Under the pieces are notes generated by a model that was given only the letters and a program-made list of their open reading frames with translations, did not search any database and was not told the DNA's origin. Below are positions 36,502-47,600 of a stretch of 64,000 nt of DNA, piece by piece. Numbering within the stretch: position 1 is the first letter of the stretch; every line of letters begins with the position of its first letter. The stretch comes from Incurvaria masculella (taxonomy: Eukaryota; Arthropoda; Insecta; Lepidoptera; Incurvariidae): positions 15,077,021 through 15,141,020 of the forward strand of contig OX335642.1 of NCBI GenBank assembly GCA_946894095.1. Direction: 5' to 3'. A program made the position numbers and the translations under genes.

Positions 36502-36850
36502 CAGCCCTATTCAGAATGGGCGGACTAATTTTAGTACGCGTTTTATGGTTGGACTAAACTGGTTTTTGTATGGTTAGTCCGGTACTAATCACGTGCTAAG
36601 TTTTGACAGGTGAATACGACTGTTAAATTTTAATTATTTTTTGCGTGAATCAAAGAATAGGACTAAACTAAATTAATATTTTATGTTTTTTAGGTGATTC
36701 CGATGTATAGGCGAGGGTTTTTGCCATTCAATCTGTTGCCACGCTGTTAAATTTTTTTTCGGTTTCCTAAAGGAAAGGTCGAGGGTTATAACCACATCGG
36801 TAAAATACAAATTTGTAGTTCAGTAAATCGTAAAATAAACTGTTTCGCAA
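36502..36850. mobile_element. partial copy of the CAGCCCTATTCAG foldback family
   Basis: Starts CAGCCCTATTCAGAATGGGC and continues GGACTAATTTTAGTACGCG, as at the left end of 36975-37690. A matching right end is not clear. Confidence 0.5.
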
Positions 36851-36974
36851 AAACATTACCAGTAGTATTCAGAGTGGGGGGACTAATTTTGAAACGGGGA
36901 TTATCACCGTACTAAATAGCATTTTGTACGGTTAGACGGTGCTAGTACGTATAATTAATTTCGATAGTTCACTC

Positions 36975-37690
36975 TCAGCCCTATTCAGAGTGGGCGGACT
37001 AACTTTAGTACGCGGGTCAAGCCGGGACTATTGCCGTATTAAGGAAAACTCTATTCGGAGAACGGGATTAGTGTTAGTCCCCGTAATAGCGGTCGACTTA
37101 CCGCCGGATTAAGCCCGCACTAACGGCCATTTCAAAGCTTAAAACGTGGACTAAATCAGAACTGTCAGTTTTATGAAAAATGATATTCAGAGAGCCGGTT
37201 TTACGACGGATTCCTTAGTCGGCTCTAACGACATGCACGGGAAGAAATGCAGTGGGCCCAACGTTATGATTTTTACGCGCCGGGAACCCACATTTAAGAT
37301 TATGAGTGTGATTGATGCAAGAATATTGGCAAACAGCTGTTCAAACTATTATGACCACCGTTAATACGGGCTTAGTCCACCTACTCTGAGGTGGTTTAAC
37401 CGATGTTCGAAAAATAGTCCCGTATTACCGCGCGTAATAACCTTAAACCGGTTCTCTGAATACCATTTTTCATAAAACTGACCGTTACGATTTACTCCAC
37501 GTTTTAAGCTTTGACAGCTCTCTCTGGATACGAATGACAATTGCAAAATGGCCGTAAGTACAGGCTTAGTCCGGCGGTAAGTCGACCGCCATCATTAATC
37601 TCGCTCTTTGATTAGAGTTTTCCTTACTACAGCAATAATCCCGGCTTAACCCGCGTACTAAAGTTAGTCCGCCCTTTCTGAATAGGGCTG
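36975..37690. mobile_element. foldback element with long inverted ends
   Basis: The first 50 bases (CAGCCCTATTCAGAGTGGGC onward) and the last 50 are complementary with about three or four mismatches, and pairing continues inward to about 80 bp. The interior also folds (GAAAAATGATATTCAGAGAG against CTCTGAATACCATTTTTC). No coding capacity. A further outer pair, TATTCAGAGTGG near 36863 and CCACTCTGAATA near 37826, suggests insertion into an older relative. Confidence 0.75.
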
Positions 37691-37988
37691 CAAGTATTCA
37701 ATATTGCCATATAAAATGCTATACCGTAATATGAGTGAGTCCGAGATTATCTTGCATTAATCTCGTAAAATATTAAGTATTAGTCTGAGATCAGTAAAAA
37801 CGGCATTAATACGGGAATAATCGCGCCACTCTGAATATAGATGTGCACGTTGATAATTTTATATGAGCCGATTTCCTGCCTATCTACTAATGAAAGTGAA
37901 AGCGAGTTAGTCACAAATGAAAGTGAGACGCCCTCGCCTGACATAATCAAACATTAAATGTTATGTTAGTGTCGTCGCACTCTAATTA

Positions 37989-38036
37989 CAGTCTTGTCCC
38001 TTTCTAATAAAATTTTATTAGAAAGGGACAAGACTG
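37989..38036. repeat. perfect 48-bp palindrome, no loop
   Basis: Two 24-bp arms, CAGTCTTGTCCCTTTCTAAT onward and its exact complement, abut with no spacer. Confidence 0.92.
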
Positions 38037-38099
38037 GGGTGACTCGTGGCTGTCACGAAAGCGTTATGGCTCACTGGTGATTCACCGGTAACATACAGG

Positions 38100-38375
38100 T
38101 GAGATCTCAATTCAAGCAAAAGGAAGAAGTGCTCGTGCTCGCTTCTGTCAAGCTCTATATAGAAAAATATAAGCCGAACGCGAGAACTTCTCGTTTTCGC
38201 TTTCCTGAGTAGATATGCTGCCTATCTACGCAGGAAAGCTAAAGCGAGAAGATTTCGTGTTCGCTTCTGTGAAAGTCTACATAGAAAAAATATGCCGTCG
38301 TTTCTTCTACATACATAAAGTTTAACAGAACCGAACACGCGAAATTCTCACTTTCACTTTCATGAGTAGACCCCT
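38100..38375. repeat. inverted repeat cluster with AAGCGAGAA/TTCTCG motifs
   Basis: GCGAGAACTTCTCGTTTTCG and TTTCCTGAGTAGATATG at 38179-38218 are mirrored by ATCTACGCAGGAAAGCTAAA and GCGAGAAGATTTCGTG at 38224-38260. A third, diverged copy follows. Non-coding. Confidence 0.55.
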
Positions 38376-38679
38376 GGGCGATATCGATTTGAGGCATTGA
38401 TTTTGTAGACTACTGAGTTACTATACAGTTTTCCAAGACAAGACACCATTGGCGCCTCCTCCGTCGTTATCGCGTCGAGTGCCTTAACGGCCCAGTGCCT
38501 GTACTCATGAACCGATGACACAACAAATGAAAATGAAATATTTACGATTACAATTTACGACAAAGTTCATGACATCGTAAATATTTTAAGTAGTGTTATA
38601 ATTAGAAAGGTCCAATATACGGAGACTTGATAGGGAGGATGAACATATTTCCATTAGTACGAAAGTTCCTGACTCACCA

Positions 38680-38756
38680 ATGAGTCACCTGTGAGTCACC
38701 GGTGAGTGACAGTGGACTGTGAGTCAACGGTGAGTAACAGTGGACTGTGAGTCACC
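38680..38756. repeat. short tandem repeat, GTGAGTCACCG units
   Basis: GTGAGTCACC, GTGAGTCACCGGTGAGTGAC and AGTGGACTGTGAGTCA recur over about 75 bp. Confidence 0.8.
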
Positions 38757-38759
38757 GGA

Positions 38760-41570
38760 GAATGTGAATTTCAAGATTAACATACGACATATCAACGGCG
38801 GCTGATCAAAAAACCTAAAAATATATCTTAGTTAGATTTTGCCTATCTAGAGATACATATCCATTTTTCATAATTCACCGCATCGCATGAAATGAGATTT
38901 CTACTAAAACGACAGCATATTGAAAACATTATAGAAGGTGTTTTTTTAACATGTTTAATAATTACCGTTATCTTATTAAACGGTAATGGTCCAAAGCATG
39001 TCAGTCGGAAAGGGCTTCGAATATTTAGCATTTCATGAGCGCTCGAGCAGTCTATTATTTATATCCTAAATATTTATATCCTAATGTCTTTGCTAACTCT
39101 TTCTTAAATAGGTCTCGTGATGGAATGAAAGTCGTTCTTGTTTTCTACTTTATTGTTAAATTATTATAAGCTTAATGCACATGATTGTGGCAGCTAACAA
39201 AAACATACATACTACAAAAATATGATTACTGACAAGCATATCACTCACACAATGTATTTCGTTCGATATTAATCAATGACTAAAGAAACATTACTGAAGC
39301 AAGTTACTTTAGAAATAAACTGGTTATGGTGCTGTCTCTACAACAAACACAAAAACAACAATCGTTGTTATTAATATTATTTCTGTCTACAGAATGAATA
39401 TCATGAACCAATAAGAAAAGCAGTTAATCTGGTTGTTTGTTTTACAGTCTTTAGAATTAAACTTCTTTACAATAAATTCATTTCAAAACATAAAAATGTA
39501 AATAATATTTCTAGCCCGAGGTGCTTTTTGATGACCTCTGAAAATGAAAATAGACAATGTTGAATAAAACTGTAAAATATGTAATTTTTAGGTTATCACG
39601 ATAAAACAAATGCGACACACAGCGACGAAATTATTGTAATTTATTTTTTCTAAATAGTTCATAGTAATTAACAACCATTTTATGAATTGGCATCAAACAT
39701 TTTCTTTTGTCATTCAAGTCTTAAAGTTGGCATACAACTCGATATAATTAACTTAGTTTAATTTTCTGGAAGCACATTTATTAAGCCGAAACTTCTTATA
39801 ATTACTTCTCTACTACTTAATAAAATGTATTTTGTTCTACAATAAACAATAATATGTGGATTTAATTCGTTTGGACAAGTCCTAAAAAAATGAACGCATG
39901 TACTCAAACGTGTCTATCATAAAAGTATATTGCTTTAAGAATACAATTTTAATAAAGATATATATTTATCCGAATCGCTACTTACAAGTCTATATAATTG
40001 ATATATTTGAGTATATGAAATATTCCTTGACGCGGACAAATTATATTCTACGGTAATATTAAAGTAAAATAATAATTTAAAAGTTTGCTACGCAACGAAT
40101 GTTTACTAGGATTATATATTTTTTTACAAATACAAACTACTTAGGTAAATCGTCATCTAATATAGACATAAAAATACTACATTGAACACTTTCAGATCCC
40201 TTTGTTTTAACGTTTCATTTAATAATAGCAGAAATAGTTAAAGATATGTAATACACTCGCACGTTGTAAAAGGTAGAATTATAATATTAGTAAAAATATC
40301 TCGTTTTCTGTATAAAAAGTAGATGTCTTATTTAATCAACTTGGTCTCAGATACAACCTCGTTTTAGGTAAAAAGGTATTCAAAAGTTATGAAGTTTGCA
40401 TTATCGTAAAACATAATATTTATAAAATTTTTAGAAAGAATAATCTTTGGCGATTTTGAATGTATATTTTGGGTTAAAAATCTATCGATGGATCATGATA
40501 GTGTTGCAAGCAAATGGGTGATGTATCATGAATGTGCCTACGGATAACCTATATTTAACTTTATTAGGTCCACAACAACAAACATTTATTTTGCACTATA
40601 ATATTAAGTAATACTTTACTATTGGAAGCACAATATTATTATATTAACACTTCTGAAGTCAATTATATAAAAGATTTAATTGAAAAATTAAACGGATAGA
40701 CAGATTTTTATCAAAATCCAGCATAACGATGTTATTCAAAATAGATTTCTAGACTTCTACAACAACCCACTTAACTTTGATGGAATTATTGTTTATTGAA
40801 TATATTTTCAGTTATAAACTTCAATTCTAAATCACACATACTATAACTATAAAATATTAAGAAATTATCTAACGTATTTAAAACTTAATCTAAGACAACG
40901 ACATATTATCTACTACAGAACGCGATATTAAATGGAATCGACTAAAACGATGTATCATAATACCGTATATAATCTCTTATTTCATAACACCCAATATGTG
41001 ATATCTTTATTTTTCCTAAACATATAATATGCCCATCAAATAATACAAGGTCTCGCAGTTTTAAATAAATATTAGTGACAATATGTATCCAATAAAACAA
41101 TGTGTGTGAATTTTTTACAGTACGTAATTAAACATTTCAACAAATCACAGCTAACTAGTTAAATATACTTTTAAATGAATAATTGTCCTGATAAAGTAAC
41201 CAGCATAGCCACTGACATATTTATAACATCACTGAAACAAATCTCTTCATACTTACATCTTATATACTTATGTTAGCATTATTCATTAATTAGAAATCAA
41301 AATTCGTTAATGATAACAGAATATATGTTTGCACTGCAGCCAATATAAAAGGTCTTTACAGTAATGTTAGAAACTAAACGCTCGATTGATGCTATCCACT
41401 TTAACTTAAATATTAGAAAAAAACTACTAAAGGTAACTTATAATAACAACGCGCCCCGTAACGAACCGCCCAACTGTTGAAAAGGTCAACACAATCCATT
41501 ACTACACATCAGCAATGAGATCCTTGTAACTTTCCTAAGAGAGTTAACGTTTGCCCGTTGACTTTGGGCT
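38760..41570. other. AT-rich stretch downstream of Gat; no other gene
   Basis: No coding frame of note and little repeat matching. The part nearest Gat is expected to be its 3'UTR. The uniform AT-rich composition differs from the repeat-dense flanks. Confidence 0.5.
41006..41011 (-). promoter_or_regulatory. possible Gat poly(A) signal
   Basis: AATAAA on the minus strand about 560 nt past the Gat stop. Further copies occur at 40792-40797 and 40585-40590 in this AT-rich tract, so the choice is arbitrary. Confidence 0.25.
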
Positions 41571-41663
41571 TTAGACTTTGGCATTTTTTACCAGCTCCTC
41601 AGCCTGCATCTTGACCCTCAGAGCTGGAATATCTTCAGGTATACGGACGATCTTGTTGTATCT
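41571..41663 (-). CDS. Gat: Gat last coding exon
   Basis: Acceptor TTTCAG. It encodes [30 protein letters not shown] and a TAA stop at 41573-41571. The tail is cytosolic and ends in -NAKV, which could act as a weak PDZ ligand (inference). Confidence 0.92.
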   Translation of the reverse strand, partial: RYNKIVRIPEDIPALRVKMQAEELVKNAKV

Positions 41664-44600
41664 CTGAAAATATCAGTTTAATGTGAGATTCATTTGTTCA
41701 ACAGTACATGAATGTAGAATCCATAGCTAACAGTGCACGTTAGCAAAGAAGAACACAGACCTTTAGGTGTATGGTTTGGTACCATTATTATTAACTGACA
41801 ATGAAAAGAAAGAATGAGTCAGATTCTACCATACGACCAATTATGCTTTTAAGAGCCAAAAAACCTTCTCATACAAGTCACATGGGTAGTTTACCTCACT
41901 GAATGTGCCCGGAGTGGAGCACCAAAGCCAGATCATATAGCCAGGGATGCACAGCATGGAGGACAATGCTGTGAACCAGCCAAACAGGTGTGCCCACAAA
42001 GGGTATGAGTAGCCCAGGTACTTTATCGGTGTCCACTGAACCAGGTTGAAGATGAACACGCTCTGTAATAAAACAATTCAAGCCTCGAATTTTGTTTTTA
42101 AATTGCCATTCTTAGATTCGTTACTTTTTAGACGGTTCAGCTACCGTAGAAGAAGAAGACCCGATGATAAATTTTGCCGAGAGTCATAATAGAAAATATA
42201 TATTTTTGTTCTTACAACTATTAAAAAACAGATTAAAACGATTACGACTGATAATCTGGTTGTATTATTGGATTATTAAATTTTGATGTCAATATGAAAT
42301 TGGATTATTAAAGAAAACAAATGATGCATTACAACTTTCTAGAATGGTGGCTTGCAAACAGGTATTTATATGCAATTATTATCCAAACAACTACTAAATA
42401 GCTGTGTTTCTTTATATTGTAAAACTTTTTGATAACAGTAAAAGATGCACCAACCACACATATGGCAGGCGTGAGGTAGACCCAGCAGATACGCCACCAG
42501 CCCACAGGATAGTAGCCGATCATTTCTTTGATGCCATCATAGAAGCGCTCTACGCCGAAAGCCCAGGAGATGGAGACACACTCGAAAAATATGAGGAAGA
42601 GCAGACAGAAGCCGGAGACGGCGTATGAGTCCAGAATTTGGAACATGTACATTCCACCCTGTAAATAAACATGTAAGGTTATTATTACTGAAGTAACTTG
42701 ATTGCAGATGCATACAAACATAAACACATACATACATGAATAAAGATACATCTAGCGCATTTATGTACATTATATGTATACATACAATATTGATAGAATC
42801 TACGATATCAAAATTAAGACCTGAAAACAATCTAGGAATAAAACTTTGGCGACCATGATTACCTGGGTAATGCAGCTGAGTCCGACTAGGTAGGAGATTC
42901 CACAAGTAATGGCAATAAAGATTTCTTTGCGCCGGCGTAATAGAACTGGCCACTCATCAATGACCGCGGTGATGAAACCTTCCATGGTGCAGAACTGGCT
43001 ATCCAGCCCGATAAGCAGAAGCATGAAGAAGAAGAGGCACGACCATAGTGACGCGCCTGGTAGCTGCAGCACAGCTGACGGGTAGGCCAAGAATGCAAGC
43101 CCAGGTCCTAGGAAAATAAGTGAAGATAAGTGTGGAGTAATTTTTTTCGTTGTAAATATAGAATTACATGTTATTTTCGTAGCCTTAGAGATCATGGATC
43201 TTTTATACTATCGGAACTTTCACGGGTGCTGCGAAAACAACGCTGGCTGGCCAGATGTTTATTTAAGGTTCTCAAGAGATTCTTAGGTTCTCCTCTGCCT
43301 GGGATAAATACCTCGGATTACCGAACATATGTATATCTAAAAGATATACTAGCTAGTGGATCAGTGGTTTCTTACTTTGGAAATGTTGACAATGAATGTG
43401 TGCATTCCTTGTCCATTGAGCTTTGAGTGATAGTAGAAACCCGATATGATAAAGCCGATAAAAATCAGAAATGATGTGGAGATGTGGGGTCTCCATATTC
43501 GGGATTAGACGTAGACGTTGGTGACATACCAGATGCGGCGACCTCAGCCACTGGCCTCTGCTGCTCGTGCGCCATGAAGCCGACCACGGAGAAGATGACG
43601 AAGCCAGCGAACATACTCGTGCTCGAGTTAACCGTACATACGATCAGGGCATCCCTGCAGACAAAATTTTTGTTTTACAAGTGATTGAATTTCTTTTAGA
43701 GGACAAATAGTAAGTCCTTTCTACCAAATTCACTTCACTTCTCTAGGAAAAATTACAACAACCGGAGGGCGAAGTTTCTAATCCTGATTCTTATTTTCTG
43801 TATCAGACTGATTTGTTTGTTTGACATTTAATCTTAATTACTATTTTACCACTAGAACCTCTAATTACTAATGCTCAGACCAGCGAGACCAGACCAGATA
43901 AGGGAAAAATAAACTGGACATGAGTATGGAGAGACTCTTGGAGATAATATTGCTAGGTGCATGCTTTTTCAATACATTTCTGATGTTCACTTTATCGGAA
44001 ATTTCATTTTAATACCAAAAGTCCTCTAAAAAAATGTTAATAGTAAATTTGGCTTTCAAGAAAACATCTATTTATGCTATGTGAATTTCGGCTCTAGAGT
44101 CTTTATGGTTTATTAGCTTTGAGATTTCGACCAGCGAGAATGGAAGGACAAGGACAAGGTCCTTCCGTGCTCGCTGGTTCAGATGAATTGACGGACAAAG
44201 ACGTGGACAGGGTTCCTCGTTACACCTATGAAACCCTAACAGTAATGTTGAAGTCACAACCGCCGCCGCCGGCATAGAGACCTTAATATTTGAAGTAGTG
44301 AAAATAGTGAACGAACTTGTAGACGTTATTGGAGAACTTGTTGTAGCTGCCCAGCGCGACCAGGGTTCCCAGGCCCAAGCCGTACGAGAAGAATATCTGC
44401 GTTACAGCGTCAATCCATACTTCCGATTCCATCAGCTTGGACAAGTTCGGCGTGACATAGTATTTGATGCCTACCATCGCCCCCGGCAGCGTGACACCTG
44501 AGGATAATATTTGGAACTCAGCCGTTAACAATCACTAAAAATATTCACAAGCGAATACGAGTAACGTTTCGCATGTGAATCCTAATATATAAAACATCCG

Positions 44601-47600
44601 AATGTACCGTGAAGGCATTTATAACGGGCGCAGGGAAACTGGTCATAAAAAATAAGAAGACTTTGATTGCTTTGCTAGTGCAGCCTTTTACGGTACTTGT
44701 AAAATAGTTATTTTTACAGCTTTTAACTCAGTCTTAACTCATGTGCGTCCTCCTATATCCTCCGCGATCCTTGGTTCGAAACTTACTGCACTAATTCTGC
44801 TATGCTCTCTTTCCTGTCCAATTTATTATACTTATCTATTATATTTAGTCATACTTTGCATAACATATGCAATCACCTGACAAGGAAAAGGATTTCACAT
44901 TTCTCTGTTGCATGGATTTACTATAAAATTGGATGGTTTAGGCGACGTTACAAAAACAAGGTCGGAATCAGTCAAATACGCCATAAACTAGCGATGTGTG
45001 GATTCAATAGATCATCTAAAAACAGGTTACTCGTTGACGCCGAATCTAATATTTGTTATATTTTAATTTCTTATTACGGTTTTACCACTATATCTTTGAT
45101 CAAAATAAACTTGTATTCTATGTTAAAAAAAATATGTTAACATTAGACAATAGGTTTAATATTATCCTCGCCTAAAATGGTGCTGGTACCTATATATTGG
45201 ACTGGGATGCAAATAATTCAGTAAGATAGTATGTACATCATAGATTCTCCTGGTAGTAAGACTATAAGAAAGAAGCTATCAAACATGGAATATAAAAAAA
45301 AACCGTATGAAGTCAGCTTTCCAATGTTATGTTTGGGTTAATTTATATTGAAAACATAAACACAACTCACCTCTGATAAGTAAAACAGTGAGAAGAACAT
45401 AGGGGAAGAGAGCCGTGAAATAGACCACCTTCCCGGTCCACTTGACACCCTTCCAAATACAGAAGTAGCACAGGATCCAAACGAGTAGCAGCGTACCGGC
45501 GAGCTCCCAGCGGATGCCGCCGATCTGATCAATTCCACCGGAGATCTGCAGAGCTCGCCGCCTGTGCAAAGGGAAATGTTTGGTACAGCTAGAAAACAAA
45601 GTTTGCATTCATTGATTCATGTCTCTTTCTCTGCATTTAATCAAGATTGCTGACCAATTGATGACCCCTGGAAAGTAAGATCTCACTGATACCGGTCGGA
45701 TTGGAAACAGTTATTTCTTGAAGTTTTATAACTTAAATAATGTAAAAACTTTTTAAAATTAGAATACTCACTCCCAGAATTCTTTGACTGGATCGGAAAG
45801 AGCCGACTTTGACACATTCAGTGTGCCCAGCCTGCAGATTTCTGCCGTGGAGTTCATGTAAGGAGACCAGCAGTGGAGGCTCTTCCGCTCGTAAGGGTTG
45901 ATGCAGGTCGCGGTGTTCCAGGCATTATTACAGTAGCGCCATGGCACATCTACACATATATCGGATATTGATGACAGAATTAAACATGAAATGGATGGAA
46001 GATCTAACAATCGTACATACCATCACACAACCAAACAGATGATAGAGTAACATACGGTACGATTATAGCATCCTTCTTTCGTTTCCTCTACCTACAAACA
46101 TACATATTTTTTTAGGATAACCACATTTCGAACATCATCAGGATGGCAGCGACAACCACGAGGAGCTCTGACGCTTTGTCCAGCCAGAAGTCAACTCAGT
46201 AAAATTTAAGTATTATGTCGAAAAACAGTAAAAATCTAAATAAACATCCTCACTCTTCTTTTAAGTCCTTACCTCACTTTTCATCACAGAAAAACATGCT
46301 TCTTATCTCTTTGACAAGACTCTTCATCAAACTATATTTCAGGTAAGGAGAGCAATTAACGATTTGTTTGATTACTATTAAGAAACACAATTGAGAACTT
46401 CATTGGCCTAGGCTATGACTCAACAGGCACGCCACACCCACAGATCTGAGAACCTGATTATTTTGCGGCCGCGCGAGACGAGTCAGTCTGTTCTTCGTGG
46501 GGTGTATAGGTAATGAAATCTACATTTAGAGCTATTTATTGAACGATAATTTAAAACTTTGTTACCGGATCTCATGGACATGAAGAAGTAGAATATGGCC
46601 CACGCGAGGATAACAATATAGTAAACATTCATCCAGCAGGACATCACGGCGGCTGCGTATCCGATCCCTGCACCCAAAATACAGTTGAAATTTATTTTTC
46701 TGTTATAGTTAAATTCACTCAATAAAGGGCCTTTAGGTGCGTCGGGGTTAGTAAGATATTGGCAAAGATGGAAAAAATCCAAGGTGCTTAAAAATATTGC
46801 AACATATTATGAATACTTAAAGGAACAAAATATTGAAAAACTTAAGTAAGAATCACTATAGGAATATCAGGCAATAATTATTGCCACATTTCATATCGAA
46901 GCTATAAATCACATTTGGAATAAGTAAGCAGAAACAAAAAATCTTTGCCATTACATGATTTGTATTATTGTAAAATCTCTTTTGGACGTGGTAGCTTATA
47001 AGTATATCTATACTTTTGGTATTTTACCACTCAGTTACCAAATAATTTATTAAATTGCGATAAGAAAGCGACATTTTTTGCAAAAATCCTGGTAAAAACA
47101 GACAAATATAAAATCACAAAGAAAAAAACTTTACCTTTGAATATAGGTGCGATCTTGAAGACGCCCAGCCCTCCGATGGTAAGCATTTGGCCCATCGCCA
47201 GCTCCATGAAGAACATGGGAATGCCGGCGAGGAAAAGGGTGAGGAAGTAAGGTACGAGGAAAGCGCCGCCGCCATTCTTGTAGCAGAGGTAAGGGAACCG
47301 CCACACGTTGCCGAGGCCGATCGCGAGTCCCACAACCGATAGGATGAAGTCGAGCTTGCTGGACCAGCTGCCCCGTTCGGGCAGGTCAGACTTGACGGCC
47401 AGCTCACTGTTGGAGAAGTCAACTCGTTAGGACCTGGAAAAATGAGCTTGCAACAAGTTGAAACCAAGGAAGAAACCTATTCTTTAGATGGAAAACCCGA
47501 AGCACAGTTTTTTCAAACAGCGTTTGCATTTATTTGAAGGTGTCTTAAAGGCCGTAGCCATACGAAAATTTGTAATTGTAATCTCGTCCGTATTTATTTC

